From Thioploca ingrica (lineage in GTDB: Bacteria; Pseudomonadota; Gammaproteobacteria; Beggiatoales; Beggiatoaceae), in assembly GCA_000828835.1 (NCBI GenBank), contig AP014633.1:2976001-3040000 (forward strand): a stretch of DNA of 64,000 nt, in the 5' to 3' direction. Made by a program: the position numbers and the translations under genes. Numbering within the stretch: position 1 is the first letter of the stretch; each line of letters begins with the position of its first letter. Positions 25,466-34,600 of the stretch are shown one piece after another. The notes beneath the pieces are model-generated. The model made no database searches, was not told the origin of the DNA, and worked only from the letters and a program-made list of their open reading frames with translations.

Positions 25466-27241
25466 TTATTTTGCTTCTAAAACCGGTGTTATTTTTTGAG
25501 TTAATTTTTTTATTTTAGCGATAATCTCAGCTTGGCGTGAAGATTTAATTTTCTCCACCGTGGCCGATAACACCGCTAATAATCTCGGTAACTCTCGATC
25601 TGCCGCTGTCAAATTCAGTTTTTTATCTTCAAGAGAATTATCAAGAAACTGAATAAGTTGATCGAGTGCCGGTTCGACTTGTTTACCCGTGGGATGATAT
25701 TTTAAATACTGAACAATGGTTTTATCCAGAGCGGTCAAATGACACTCAAAAACGCCCTCGCATTCACCGCCCAAAGGCATCGTTGCCGCTAACCAAGCTA
25801 TCTGGTCTGCTACTGGCAAAGGATAGTATTTGGCGTGGAGTTGCCAGCCGCGATCAACATTAATCTGCCAACGTCCCTGAATTTCATCGTGGTAAATCCA
25901 CTCTTGTTGTTTTTGCTTAGCTAACCAAGCTTTATGAGGAAATTTATCATCGATTTGCTCAACCACTTTTTGTAAGGATAACAACTGAGACCAGGCTAAT
26001 TTAGCAGCCGCTTCCGGGGAAGTTGCTACTTCCTCTTTCGCCCGATCTAACAGGTCAGTCAACTCGATTTGTTCAAGTAAGCCCAGCTTTTTGGCTTGAC
26101 GGGTTTGCACGAGTTGTTGATAAATTTCAGCCCGTTTTTGTGGTTCAAATGGTTGAGTTAGGTTGCCAAATATCCAGCCTTTTTTTCCAGTGGATGTGGT
26201 TACTTGATACCAGTAATCGGTGACTTGATTAATCAGTTCCGGTTGTTTGGAACGTGCTAATTGTTTGACAATCATACCAAGGGGTAATTTTTCTACCACT
26301 TGACTGTCACGGTTCGCTTCCGCACGAAGTCGTGCCTGTGAAACAATGATAATTCGTTGTGAAATTGGCTCGGCAGCAGATTGTTGTGGTTTGACCTTAT
26401 CTGTGGCTGCTACTGAGTTATTCGCGGTGATTTGACGCGTAGAAAACTGGAGCGTGGTCGTTTTTTTGTTGGCGACTGTGGGACTAGTTTGCATTAAAAA
26501 ACCCACTTTACCGGCTTGCGCTTGTGTAATGGTAGATTGAAGCTTAGCCGGAATGGGAAGATAAAAGCCTAATTGCTCATCCTTGGTTTGACAAGCTGGT
26601 GCTAGGGGTTGCAAGTTTACTCGAACAGCAATTTGATTATCGTTCACATGATGAAAAGCAAACTGGTTTAAGAAATCAACCGGTAAATAGTAACCACACT
26701 CTTTAATTGGCATTGGGGTCAATTCTAAAGTATCATGAAGTGCTTTTAAAGTCGTGGGTGATTGCGGTGGTTTAGCTTGTTCCAATGCCGACTTAATCAC
26801 CGAATCCGCTAATAAAGCTTTAAGGATATCGGCTTCAGCAAATAGATCGGTTAATTTGGCTTTTCGCCCGGCTTTCGCCAAATCAATGCTCATAAAACGG
26901 GTTTCTATAGTTGGATGAGGCGTACCTTGACAATAAAAATCTTCTGAATCTTGTAAACTGGCAATGGTTCCAACCACGGATAACAGTATAAAATTACGAT
27001 TATATTCACAATCGTCTTCGCCTAGAAAATCAGCGGTAAATTGCTGGTTAGCTAAAGTAGCGGCGGAAAATACCGTTTCTTGGTGTTGATTGGTAACAGT
27101 GATATCGTTTTTGGTCCAGCGAATAGTGAAACCATCACCCTTTCCTTGCCAGATAACTTCATCTTTTCCTCCTTCTTCTTTGGCGAAGGCATTCAAGCAG
27201 AAAAACAATAAATTTATCACGATCGCTATGCGGATTATCAT
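25466..27241 (-). CDS. Exported protein with SH3b domain
   Basis: A 591-residue protein with a signal peptide (cleavage near AFA-KEE). The N-terminal 260 residues are an unrecognised domain with paired Cys. Residues about 300-370 form a bacterial SH3 domain (ARLRAEANRDSQVVEKLPLG, then YWYQV and GKKGWIFGNL), which typically binds cell wall. The C-terminal part is helical with a Cys pair (GECEGVFEC). It sits 25 bases downstream of thrC on the same strand and may be co-transcribed. The function is unknown; a periplasmic or cell-wall-associated role is likely. Confidence 0.75.
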   Translation of the reverse strand: MIIRIAIVINLLFFCLNAFAKEEGGKDEVIWQGKGDGFTIRWTKNDITVTNQHQETVFSAATLANQQFTADFLGEDDCEYNRNFILLSVVGTIASLQDSEDFYCQGTPHPTIETRFMSIDLAKAGRKAKLTDLFAEADILKALLADSVIKSALEQAKPPQSPTTLKALHDTLELTPMPIKECGYYLPVDFLNQFAFHHVNDNQIAVRVNLQPLAPACQTKDEQLGFYLPIPAKLQSTITQAQAGKVGFLMQTSPTVANKKTTTLQFSTRQITANNSVAATDKVKPQQSAAEPISQRIIIVSQARLRAEANRDSQVVEKLPLGMIVKQLARSKQPELINQVTDYWYQVTTSTGKKGWIFGNLTQPFEPQKRAEIYQQLVQTRQAKKLGLLEQIELTDLLDRAKEEVATSPEAAAKLAWSQLLSLQKVVEQIDDKFPHKAWLAKQKQQEWIYHDEIQGRWQINVDRGWQLHAKYYPLPVADQIAWLAATMPLGGECEGVFECHLTALDKTIVQYLKYHPTGKQVEPALDQLIQFLDNSLEDKKLNLTAADRELPRLLAVLSATVEKIKSSRQAEIIAKIKKLTQKITPVLEAK

Positions 27242-27266
27242 TTTGATTTTGCCTCAGAGTTTGCAG

Positions 27267-28349
27267 TTAGTTCATATTTTGTAAAACCGCTGCTTTAACT
27301 TCTTCAAGTTCGGCTTTCACTTTTATCAGCGGCGTAGTGCTTTGTTTGATAGCGGTATCCGGATCTTTTAAACCGTGCCCGGTTAAGGTACAGGTTACGG
27401 TACTGCCTTCCGGAATTTTACCATTATTAATATCTTTCATGGCACCAGCGAGCGCAATCGCTGAAGCCGGTTCACAAAAAATACCTTCGCGTTCGGCTAA
27501 TAATTTTTGTGCGGCTAAAATGTCTTCATCCGTAAATTCGTCAAACCAGCCACCCGATTCTTGTTGAGCATTGACCGCTTTATCCCAACTTTGGGGGTTA
27601 CCAATCCGAATGGCAGTCGCGACGGTTTCGGGATGTGCCACCGGATGACCGCGTAAAAACGGGGCAGCACCACTGGCTTGGTAACCGCACATTTTCGGAC
27701 GTTTATTGACGATGCCGATATCAGCAAATTGGGTATAACCCATCCAATAAGCACTAATATTTCCCGCATTTCCTACCGGGAGGCAATGATAATCAGGTGC
27801 TCTACCTAATGCTTCCACAATTTCAAAGGCAGCGGTTTTTTGCCCTTGTAATCGATAGGGATTGATAGAATTAACAATCGTAATGGGAGCATGTTCTGCC
27901 ACTTCTTTAACCAAGCGCATGCCATCATCAAAATTACCTTGAATTTGAATCACCACGGCACCGTGCATCATCGCTTGTGCCAATTTACCTAAAGCAATTT
28001 TGCCTTCTGGAATTAAGACAAAAGCCGTTATCCCGGCTCTGGCGCTGTAAGCCGCTGCACTAGCTGAAGTATTCCCGGTAGAAGCACAAACGGTTGCTCG
28101 ACTGCCAGCCTCGACGGCTTTAGTAATCGCCATGGTCATGCCTCGATCCTTAAAAGAACCGGTGGGATTTAAACCTTCATATTTAACATAAATATCGACT
28201 TCTTTTTGCAGTAATTTAGGAATATTATGCAGGCGAATGAGCGGCGTATTACCTTCAGCCAGACTGATAATTCGAGTGTCATCGTGAACGGGTAAGTAAT
28301 CACGATATTTGTCTATCAAACCGGTGTAACGCGAAAAATTCAATGACAT
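27267..28349 (-). CDS. thrC: Threonine synthase
   Basis: A 360-residue PLP enzyme of the short threonine synthase type. The cofactor Lys lies in [11 protein letters not shown] near residue 64. [18 protein letters not shown] and the glycine-rich phosphate loop ([15 protein letters not shown]) follow. It converts O-phosphohomoserine to threonine. The full length is preserved and there is no sign of damage. No hom or thrB gene is adjacent. Confidence 0.92.
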   Translation of the reverse strand: MSLNFSRYTGLIDKYRDYLPVHDDTRIISLAEGNTPLIRLHNIPKLLQKEVDIYVKYEGLNPTGSFKDRGMTMAITKAVEAGSRATVCASTGNTSASAAAYSARAGITAFVLIPEGKIALGKLAQAMMHGAVVIQIQGNFDDGMRLVKEVAEHAPITIVNSINPYRLQGQKTAAFEIVEALGRAPDYHCLPVGNAGNISAYWMGYTQFADIGIVNKRPKMCGYQASGAAPFLRGHPVAHPETVATAIRIGNPQSWDKAVNAQQESGGWFDEFTDEDILAAQKLLAEREGIFCEPASAIALAGAMKDINNGKIPEGSTVTCTLTGHGLKDPDTAIKQSTTPLIKVKAELEEVKAAVLQNMN

Positions 28350-28435
28350 ATTAAAAATCTCTTGCTTTATTTTAGTTAGGGAAATAAAGGTGGCAATATA
28401 CTACAAAAACCGACTATTGGGCTAAATGATGAACT

Positions 28436-28855
28436 ATGATGGCGAGTAAATTTTATCAAAAAATGGCAATCCAAGGATTTACTTTATTAGAAGTCTTGGT
28501 GGCGTTAGCTGTTCTTGCTATCGCACTGGCAGCCGTTATTAAAGTCAGTGGTCATTATATTGAAAGTGCTCGTTATCTCCGTGACAAAACGCTTGCCCAT
28601 TGGGTAGCGATGAATGTATTAACCGATCTGCAAATTAAGGATAAATGGCCAGATTTGGGCAAACAGGAAGGGACTGCGATGATGGCAGAACGTGAGTGGT
28701 ATTGGGTAGTTAACGTTGTAGAAACGCCTGATGAGGACTTACGTCGCTTAGAAGTACAAGTATATTATCGTCGTCAAGATAATGAACCGGTGACTAAACT
28801 GGAAGGATTTATGGCTAATTCTTGGGTACCGGAAAATGAAATATTACTTTTTTAA
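28436..28855 (+). CDS. gspI: Type II secretion minor pseudopilin, GspI-like
   Basis: A 139-residue pseudopilin. The leader ends in QG, followed by FTLLEVLVALAVLAIALAAV, giving the prepilin peptidase site, Glu5 and helix. The C-terminal domain (AMNVLTDLQIKDKWPD, REWYWVVNV, RRLEVQVYYR) matches GspI, which sits in the tip complex of the secretion pseudopilus. There are several possible ATG starts; the first is given. No other gsp gene adjoins, so the gene is isolated from its system. Confidence 0.85.
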   Translation: MMASKFYQKMAIQGFTLLEVLVALAVLAIALAAVIKVSGHYIESARYLRDKTLAHWVAMNVLTDLQIKDKWPDLGKQEGTAMMAEREWYWVVNVVETPDEDLRRLEVQVYYRRQDNEPVTKLEGFMANSWVPENEILLF

Positions 28856-28899
28856 CTTACTTAAACAATGGTTCGGACAGTTTTTCTCCATAAGGGGAT

Positions 28900-29013
28900 T
28901 TGCTCGCTACCAAGCTCTGTTTGGTAGTGTCTGCTTAAGAAGCTCTGCTTCGTCTACCTCGCCAAGCAGAGCTTGACACGCAGGCATTACCAAGTAAAAC
29001 TTGGTAACGAGCC
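28900..29013. repeat. Palindromic repeat, ACTTGGTAACGAGCC family
   Basis: A segment running from TTTGCTCGCTACCAAGCTCT to AAAACTTGGTAACGAGCC. The ends can pair and an inner hairpin (AGAAGCTCTGCTT with AAGCAGAGCTT) is visible. A second copy is at 41884-41970, right after era. Confidence 0.55.
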
Positions 29014-29183
29014 ATTTTGAAACGAAAGCGTCGAAAAAGCAGGCTACCTAACAATGCACCTAAAGCAACTCCGATAATTTCCCAATTAATCCAGGCACCG
29101 AAAATGTCAGGAGATTTTTTAAGAATTGATGCCAAAAAAGGATTGTGCATCGTCCATTCCGTAGCCACTATACTACTGAGCAC
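29014..29183 (-). pseudogene. Possible YeeE/YedE-type permease fragment
   Basis: The minus strand encodes NPFLASILKKSPDIFGAWINWEIIGVALGALLGSLLFRRFRFKMAR, which looks like a membrane segment of YeeE/YedE sulfur-transport-type permeases. It then runs into the palindromic repeat at 28900-29013, where the family resemblance stops. Only about 55 residues are present, bounded by repeats on both sides. The family call is from pattern memory and is tentative. Confidence 0.3.
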
Positions 29184-29297
29184 GAGTAGGCTGGGTTTTT
29201 CAACCCAGCTTATTCAAGGGTAGACATGAAAAGTTCTCCTTGATTGTGTATATTTGCGATATGAAAGCTGGGTTTCTTAACCCAGCCTACTCGTGCT
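29179..29297. repeat. MITE-like repeat, short copy 3
   Basis: A 119-bp element with inverted ends AGCACGAGTAGGCTGGGTT and AACCCAGCCTACTCGTGCT, which pair perfectly over 19 bases. The centre differs from the copies at 7677 and 8562. It sits directly upstream of a toxin-antitoxin locus. Confidence 0.7.
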
Positions 29298-29324
29298 AAA
29301 AAAATTATTCTAAGGAATCACCCT

Positions 29325-29522
29325 ATGCAAGGTATTAATTTTATTGTTGACGATCAATCGAAGAAAATAGCCGTTGTTATTGATTTGGAAAAATACGGCG
29401 AACTTTGGGAAGATTTTTATGACAATCTATTAGTTACGCAACGTAAAGATGAACCCAGAGAATCACTCGAATCTGTCAAGGCATCCTTACTCAAACAAGG
29501 CAAATTGAGCGAACATGGCTGA
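29325..29522 (+). CDS. Antitoxin-like protein of a RelBE-type pair
   Basis: A 65-residue acidic protein (MQGINFIVDDQSKKIAVVIDLEKYGELWEDFYDNL) of the kind encoded just before RelE toxins. The N-terminal part would bind DNA or dimerise and the C-terminal tail would wrap the toxin. Its stop overlaps the toxin start by eight bases. The antitoxin frame is intact while the toxin frame is broken, which is the harmless direction of decay. Confidence 0.65.
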   Translation: MQGINFIVDDQSKKIAVVIDLEKYGELWEDFYDNLLVTQRKDEPRESLESVKASLLKQGKLSEHG

Positions 29523-29783
29523 ATACTCCATATCTATTTGTCGAACCGCACAGAAAGAATTGGAAAAATTGGATACCATACCAGTATTGTCAATCGTATT
29601 TTCCCCAAAATTGAAGCATTGGCAAATACACCTTATCCGCAAGGTTGCATCAAAATTCAAGGACAAGATAACCTTTGGCGTATTCGCGTGGGTGACTATC
29701 GCGTAATTTATTCCGTTTTGGAAGCGAAAAAGCTGATTGACATTATTGCTGTGCGGCATAGGAAAGAGGCTTATCGCTTGTAA
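29515..29783 (+). pseudogene. relE: RelE-family toxin frameshifted by a 5-bp tandem duplication
   Basis: The first frame gives MAEYSISICRTAQKELEKLD; the rest of a RelE/ParE-type mRNA endonuclease toxin continues in another frame (SIVNRIFPKIEALANTPYP, then QGQDNLWRIRVGDYRVIYSV and AVRHRKEAY). The switch falls at ATACCATACC (29573-29582). Removing one ATACC restores a continuous gene reading ELEKLDTSIVNRIF. The duplication is therefore the lesion. The remaining sequence is well preserved, so inactivation looks recent. Slippage back to one copy could in principle restore the toxin. Confidence 0.85.
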
Positions 29784-30111
29784 GCCAGGGAAGGAGGTGT
29801 ACCCTAAATATAAAAAATCGCTTTCTTTGAATATTTGGAATACGAGCCCGTGGGATGCGGTGAGGAACGAACCGCATCCTAATGAGTGCTGTTCAAAAGT
29901 GTAGCCAGGTAGGGTGCGTTAGTCATTGATGATTTTATGATGTTCATAAATGGAGAAACGTTGATTTTGAAAGGGTTGGGGAGCTTTCATTTTGCGAATG
30001 GCGGAAGAGATTTCCGCCCTACCACCTAGCGTAAGTTGGCAATCCTTTGCCGACATTGTGTTGCTCATTCCACGATGTTCATGAACAGAGAACCGGTGAT
30101 CTTGAAAGAGG
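29784..30111. repeat. Repeat-rich gap with two related 50-bp segments
   Basis: The stretch holds a hairpin (GGATGCGGTGAGG...CCGCATCC near 29855-29880), a GCGGAAGAGATTTCCGCC hairpin, and two related direct segments at 29939-29987 and 30074-30123 (both GATGTTCAT-AA... to GGTTGGGGA-CTTT). GTTGGCAATCCTTTGCCGAC at 30033 recurs at 31722. No gene was found here. Confidence 0.5.
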
Positions 30112-30438
30112 TTGGGGATCTTTAGTTCTGGTAAAAAAGGAACGCGGGTTACACGTGACTATTCTAAAAAATTAGCCAACAAGGAAAGAAAACTAATCTT
30201 GCAGAACCGAAAAAAATCCGGAAAACAACATGGTCAAGCCGGTAAACCTTATGAAGAAGTAGTCCGAGAAAAAACCTTTGTAAAATCAGAAGTTATTAAC
30301 GGAAGAGAGATTGATAGCTTCACTAACGATGCCTTAATTCAAGCGAAAGATTCTGAATCTGCTGTGAATAAACCCCATAATTTCTTGAACAAAAAAACGA
30401 GAACCCAAATTAAAGAAACGGTAGTGTTCCTAAAGTAA
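30112..30438 (+). pseudogene. Nuclease-like polymorphic toxin domain, 5' part, split by IS1
   Basis: The frame opens just before a TTG at 30112 and encodes a basic protein with AGKPYEEVVREKTFVKSE, NGREIDSFTNDALIQAK and FLNKKTRTQIKET. The D...QAK arrangement fits a restriction-endonuclease-fold toxin domain of the kind found at the C-termini of polymorphic toxins; this is recognition by motif. An IS1-family element at 30420 interrupts it. Removing the element and one 8-bp target copy fuses it in frame with 31202-31328 into a 144-residue protein. No secretion or Rhs module precedes it, so it may be a displaced toxin tip. Confidence 0.6.
30412..30419 (+). repeat. IS1 target site duplication, left
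   Basis: AAAGAAAC directly before the IS terminal repeat; the same eight bases follow the element at 31194-31201. An 8-bp duplication is normal for IS1. Confidence 0.85.
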
Positions 30439-30841
30439 TGATGAATTATAATAGTGAATAAAATAGGCAATGGCTCCGAGGTGATTTTCAAGCTTTTTAG
30501 AGAAAGCGAGTGTTTTTCGACCTAAACGAGAAATTTTCTGACGTAACGTATTGTTAAATCTATCAATATGATTAGTCTTACCGGTACCTTTCCCAACAAT
30601 TCGATGGCGAGTTTTAAGCAAAATCCCCCGATAAGCTTTCCAATTATCCGTGTAGCCAACCGCACACGAGCGATAAACGGGTGGTAACGATTGCCATAAT
30701 CTTAATGCTTCTCTCTGAGCACGTTGACCAACGGTAATATCCCACTCTCTGCCGACTAGCCACATCTAAAGCTAACCCTATCCAACTTTTGGAGGCCTTG
30801 TTACCGACATAACTCCACATTTCATCACCTTCGATTGTCAT
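30430..30841 (-). pseudogene. insB: IS1 InsB-like transposase, frameshifted
   Basis: The catalytic part is split over two frames. The first carries EGDEMWSYVGNKASKSWIGLALDVASRQ, the second VGQRAQREALRLWQSLPPVYRS, GYTDNWKAYRGIL and TNHIDRFNNTLRQKISRLGRKTLAFSKKLENHLGAI. The frames meet at the extra base near 30733. All expected blocks of InsB are otherwise present, so the copy died by a single small indel. Confidence 0.85.
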
Positions 30842-31130
30842 CGGACTTTTTTTTACTCGATAAAGGGGTTAGTAGAGCTTTATGATAGATTTCATGGCTA
30901 TATTCTTGTATCCAACTAACGGCTACTCCGGTGATTCGATGAATCCCTCGTAAGGAAACTTTCTCTAATAAACAATTGGCAATTATTTTCTTCGTTTCTT
31001 CGGTTATCCGGCAATTTTGTGGATTTTCTACCCATTGCCGGCCACAATTTTTACACTTATACCTCTGTTTACCATTATGAATTTTGCCATTTTTAATCAT
31101 TTCTTGTTGTTCACAACGAGGACATCTCAT
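30825..31130 (-). CDS. insA: IS1 InsA-like protein
   Basis: A 101-residue DNA-binding protein of IS1. Two zinc-binding Cys pairs (CPRC and CKNC) are followed by a helix-turn-helix-like region (EKVSLRGIHRITGVAVSWIQ). In IS1 InsA binds the ends and represses; fusion with InsB by a -1 frameshift at the A-run near its 3' end makes the transposase. The ATG at 31130 is preferred over an in-frame TTG just before it. Confidence 0.85.
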   Translation of the reverse strand: MRCPRCEQQEMIKNGKIHNGKQRYKCKNCGRQWVENPQNCRITEETKKIIANCLLEKVSLRGIHRITGVAVSWIQEYSHEIYHKALLTPLSSKKKSDDNRR

Positions 31131-31193
31131 CAAGTTATCTCCAGCGGTTATAACGGGAGATTATTTTATCACCATTACTTTAGGAACACTACC

Positions 31194-31201
31194 AAAGAAA
31201 C
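31194..31201 (+). repeat. IS1 target site duplication, right
   Basis: AAAGAAAC immediately after the right terminal repeat, matching 30412-30419. Confidence 0.85.
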
Positions 31202-31328
31202 GATAAACATGGCGAAACAAGAAAACAAAAATGCAGAATTTTGGTTTAAAAAAGATCCCCCTCCAGAAGTTAAAAAGTACATTGAAGACAAAGGCGGAAA
31301 AGTAGTGCTTTGGGAACCAACGGAGTAA
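31202..31328 (+). pseudogene. Nuclease-like toxin domain, 3' part, after IS1
   Basis: The sequence after the element continues the toxin frame: TINMAKQENKNAEFWFKKDPPP, EVKKYIEDKGGKVVLWEPTE, stop. The tail with EFWFK and YIE-KGGKV is typical of one group of polymorphic-toxin nuclease domains. It could also be read as a free 39-residue ORF from the ATG at 31209, but only a weak ribosome site precedes it. It ends seven bases before the candidate immunity gene. Confidence 0.6.
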
Positions 31329-31335
31329 CACGAAT

Positions 31336-31704
31336 ATGGCATACTACCATTCATTGCGTAGCTGGCTTGAAATTGAGCCAGAAAATTTTCTAAGTGTTAT
31401 TGGAATAATTAAATCGTTTCAGAAGCGATATGAAAATCATCCCAAATTCAGTTTGTATCTACAAGGTTGGTGTTGGAGTGAGACTCATATTAACTGGACT
31501 CATTACTTATTTTATGGGGCCGATGTGACTGAAGAGGGATTAGAATTCTTCAAGGACATGCTTTCGGATCTGGCTAAAAGTGGATTAAATCTATCCGGTT
31601 ATTTTCACGCCCAAGGTGAAGATGGTGAAAAGAATTATCTTTATAAAATGCTTGACGATCAAGTCTATCTTCAAGAACCTCTCTCTAATTTAGAAGTGAC
31701 TTAA
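31336..31704 (+). CDS. Candidate immunity protein for the split toxin
   Basis: A 122-residue acidic cytoplasmic protein (MAYYHSLRSWLEIEPENFLSV, then LQGWCWSETHINWTHYLFYGADVTEEGLEFF). The W-rich alpha/beta pattern and position directly after a nuclease toxin domain match immunity proteins of polymorphic toxin systems. GGAG precedes the ATG and only seven bases separate it from the toxin stop. I cannot name the immunity family. Its frame is intact although the toxin is disrupted, so it could still protect against related toxins from neighbours. Confidence 0.6.
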   Translation: MAYYHSLRSWLEIEPENFLSVIGIIKSFQKRYENHPKFSLYLQGWCWSETHINWTHYLFYGADVTEEGLEFFKDMLSDLAKSGLNLSGYFHAQGEDGEKNYLYKMLDDQVYLQEPLSNLEVT

Positions 31705-31897
31705 GCTGATGTCAGTCAGTAGGTTGGCAATCCTTTGCCGACATTGCGTTGCTGCCATTAAGTTAAGCCGAATTGATTTAATTTGGTTTTCCAAACGATG
31801 CGTGGGACGCATCCTACCTTACTTAACTTAATGGCATTGACGCCGGCGCGTGGGAACGAAGTAAATGTGCAACACTTTGGAGAGAGAGACAATTTAT
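31705..31897. repeat. Dispersed repeat fragments
   Basis: Contains GTTGGCAATCCTTTGCCGAC (also at 30033), GCCATTAAGTTAAG and its inverted partner CTTAACTTAATGGC (31747 and about 31830), enclosing GATGCGTGGGACGCATCC, a hairpin. This is a palindromic intergenic repeat. Confidence 0.5.
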
Positions 31898-31984
31898 ATG
31901 ATATTCTCAGCAAAGGCCATTTATAAAGATGGCAAAATTGAACTGATGGAAAAACCAGGTGACATCAAACAGGCTCAAATGTGA
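31898..31984 (+). pseudogene. Short antitoxin-like ORF, probably truncated
   Basis: A 28-codon ORF (MIFSAKAIYKDGKIELMEKP...) with a strong GGAGAGAGA ribosome site. The start resembles small DUF104-type antitoxins (KAIY-DGKIEL), which are usually 60-80 residues, so this looks cut short. No toxin gene follows. It could also be chance, given the size. Confidence 0.3.
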
Positions 31985-32091
31985 GCGGTTGAAACTTTTC
32001 ACTTTCCCTAGATGCGCATTCTCCCTAGTTGTTTGGTGGGCAACATTTTTACCCACTCAACTTGACCTGATAGTGAAGTGGTATTGATTAA

Positions 32092-32826
32092 TTACACCTC
32101 AAGTGTTTGTCCATTAATACTTCTACTATCTGGTCCCATCAAATAAAGATAGACTGGCATGATCGTTTCTGGCCAGGGTAAGGTAGCCGGATCCTCACCC
32201 GGGTAGGCATTGGCTCGTAATGCAGTGCGCACCGCGCCGGGATTAATCGCATTAACTCGAATAGCCGTATTATTTTCTAATTCATCTGCCCAAATTTGCA
32301 TTACTCCATTAAGAGCAAATTTAGAAGTCGCATAAGCTCCCCAATAAGCACGTCCCTTTTGTCCAACCGGGGCAGAAGTAAATACAATCGAAGCATCAGT
32401 CGATTTTTTCATCAGTTTTAGACAAGCTTGGGTTAATAAGAAGGGGGCATGAAGATTAACCTGCATGACTTGATACCATAAGGCAATATCGTAATGCTCT
32501 AGTGGTGTGAGTACCCCTAATTGACTCGCGTTATGTAATAAACCGTCCAGTTGTTTAAATTCTTTTTCCACAGTGTGAGCCAGTTGATTATAGTCATTAG
32601 GACTGGCTCCTTCCAGATTCATTGGATAAATAGCCGGTTGAGGATGACCGGCCTGTTCAATTTCATCATATACTGCTTCTAATTTGCGGATAGTACGTCC
32701 CAGTAAAATGACGGTCGCGCCATGGGCAGCAAAACTTTTGGCGGCGGCACGACCAATTCCGTCACCCGCTCCAGTAATTAGAATAACACGATCGGTAAGT
32801 AAAGTAGGAGGAGGAGTATAATTCAT
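32092..32826 (-). CDS. yciK: SDR oxidoreductase, YciK-like
   Basis: A 244-residue short-chain dehydrogenase. The NADP-binding motif is TGAGDGIG near residue 20; NASQLG, the catalytic Ser region (VFTSAPVGQKG) and YATSK carry the active site. The N-terminal and C-terminal sequence and length fit the YciK group, whose physiological substrate is uncertain. Several starts are possible; ATG 32826 gives the family-like MNYTPPPTLL. It lies 33 bases after nadB on the same strand. Confidence 0.85.
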   Translation of the reverse strand: MNYTPPPTLLTDRVILITGAGDGIGRAAAKSFAAHGATVILLGRTIRKLEAVYDEIEQAGHPQPAIYPMNLEGASPNDYNQLAHTVEKEFKQLDGLLHNASQLGVLTPLEHYDIALWYQVMQVNLHAPFLLTQACLKLMKKSTDASIVFTSAPVGQKGRAYWGAYATSKFALNGVMQIWADELENNTAIRVNAINPGAVRTALRANAYPGEDPATLPWPETIMPVYLYLMGPDSRSINGQTLEV

Positions 32827-32859
32827 CATATTAATCAAAGTAATTCTGTAATGGATTAT

Positions 32860-34464
32860 CTAATTATCCAGACTGGGTGTCAGGATGGTATTATGAGTAA
32901 TCACTTCTGGTTCAGGGTAATCCAGGGTATAGTGTAAACCCCGACTTTCTTTACGTTGCAAGGCAGAACGAATAATTAAATCAGCAACTAACGTGAGGTT
33001 ACGCAATTCGATCAAATCATTACTTACCCGGAAATTACTATAATATTCAGTAATTTCGCTTTGTAACAACTCAACTCGATGTTTAGCACGCTGCAACCGC
33101 TTAGTGGTTCGGACAATACCCACATAATCCCACATAAACCGGCGTAACTCTTCCCAATTATGGGAGACCACCACTTCTTCATCGGAATCAGTCACTCGAC
33201 TTTCATCCCAAGCGGGTAAAGAAGGTGGCCAAGGTACCGTGTCTAGCTGAGCGAGTATATCCAGGCTAGCGGCATGTGCAAAAACCAGACATTCTAACAA
33301 AGAGTTACTAGCCATACGATTAGCACCATGTAACCCGGTGAAGGCAACCTCTCCTATGGCATATAATCCATCAATATCCGTCTGTCCATACCGGTCGGTC
33401 ATCACCCCGCCACAAGTATAGTGAGCGGCTGGTACCACCGGAATCGGTTGTTTAACCATATCATAGCCTAACTCAATACAACGTTGATAAATGTTAGGAA
33501 AATGTTCAATAATAAATTGTGCGGGTTTATGGCTGATATCAAGCAATACGTAATCACAACCAAAGCGCTTCATTTCATGGTCGATGGCGCGGGCAACAAT
33601 GTCTCGTGGTGCTAATTCCGCGCGTGGATCAAATTGATTCATAAAGGCAGTGCCATCGGGTAACAATAATCGCCCCCCTTCACCACGCACGGCTTCACTA
33701 ATTAAAAATGATTTCGCCTGTGGATGATATAAACACGTGGGATGAAATTGAATAAATTCCATATTAGCCACTCGACAACCGGCTCGCCAAGCCATTGCAA
33801 TCCCATCACCGGTGGCCACATCTGGATTACTCGTGTATAAATAAACTTTGCCAGCACCCCCGGTAGCGAGTACCACAAAACGGGCGCCGATGACTTGGAT
33901 TTGTGCCGTATCGCGGTTAAAAATATAAGCACCTAAACAACGTGAAGTGCTTAAACCCATTTTCTTTCCGGTAATTAAATCGATAGCCAGATGGCGTTCT
34001 AACAAGCGAATTCGAGGGTGAGTCGTTACTTTGGCGAGCAAAGTTGCAACAATAGCTCGTCCAGTAGCATCTTCAGCGTGAATAACCCGACGATGACTAT
34101 GTCCACCTTCACGAGTTAAGTGGTAATTGAGGTTGCCTTTAGAATCAGTTGTTTGAGTAAATGACATTCCCAGTTGAATGAGCCAAGCAATCCGTTCTGG
34201 ACCGTGGGAGACAGTCCATTTGACTATGTCTGGGTCACATAAACCGGCACCCGCATTCAAGGTATCTTCAACATGGGAGTCTAATGAATCTTCTTCACTC
34301 AGTACTGCGGAAATACCACCTTGAGCATAGTGGGTGTTACTGGTATCAAGGGCTGCTTTAGAAATAACCATGACATTAGCGTGATCAGCCAATTCTAATG
34401 CCAAGCCAAGTCCAGCCGCACCACTGCCGATAATTAAAACATCTACTTCAGTTGGTTGAATCAT
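32860..34464 (-). CDS. nadB: L-aspartate oxidase
   Basis: A 534-residue flavoprotein that oxidises L-aspartate to iminoaspartate, the first step of NAD synthesis. The FAD-binding N-terminus is [53 protein letters not shown] and HYTCGGV-TD are family blocks with substrate-binding residues. Full length. As in many gammaproteobacteria it is divergent from the rse/htrA cluster. nadA and nadC are not nearby. Confidence 0.95.
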   Translation of the reverse strand: MIQPTEVDVLIIGSGAAGLGLALELADHANVMVISKAALDTSNTHYAQGGISAVLSEEDSLDSHVEDTLNAGAGLCDPDIVKWTVSHGPERIAWLIQLGMSFTQTTDSKGNLNYHLTREGGHSHRRVIHAEDATGRAIVATLLAKVTTHPRIRLLERHLAIDLITGKKMGLSTSRCLGAYIFNRDTAQIQVIGARFVVLATGGAGKVYLYTSNPDVATGDGIAMAWRAGCRVANMEFIQFHPTCLYHPQAKSFLISEAVRGEGGRLLLPDGTAFMNQFDPRAELAPRDIVARAIDHEMKRFGCDYVLLDISHKPAQFIIEHFPNIYQRCIELGYDMVKQPIPVVPAAHYTCGGVMTDRYGQTDIDGLYAIGEVAFTGLHGANRMASNSLLECLVFAHAASLDILAQLDTVPWPPSLPAWDESRVTDSDEEVVVSHNWEELRRFMWDYVGIVRTTKRLQRAKHRVELLQSEITEYYSNFRVSNDLIELRNLTLVADLIIRSALQRKESRGLHYTLDYPEPEVITHNTILTPSLDN

Positions 34465-34600
34465 AGCAACTTAGGTCCACTTTGAAAAAAGTCGAAATAA
34501 TTTATTATGGCATGGATAATTTAAAGTAAGTAGCGGCTTTTTTCCTGAAGAGTTAATTTTACGTGGGGTATTTTTTTAAATGAATTTCACTTCATTTCCC

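Larger units (their letters stand above)
30420..31193 (-). mobile_element. IS1-family insertion sequence (774 bp), decayed transposase
   Basis: The ends are inverted repeats of about 25 bp (GGTAGTGTTCCTAAAGTAATG, identical over 21) flanked by the 8-bp duplication AAAGAAAC. Inside, on the minus strand, are InsA (zinc-finger start, CPRCEQQEMIKNGKI) and InsB (TIEGDEMWSYVGNKASKSW to GKGTGKTNHIDRFNNTLRQ). The A8 run at the InsA/InsB junction (about 30846-30853) is the usual frameshift site. A second break, at about 30733, looks like one extra base: removing a G/C pair restores GYYVGQRAQ. This copy is thus probably not able to make transposase. Confidence 0.92.

Noticed and set aside
29538..29783. 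Separate small ORF starting with ATG at 29538
   Set aside because: It is the second half of the frameshifted RelE toxin, explained by the 5-bp duplication, not an independent gene.
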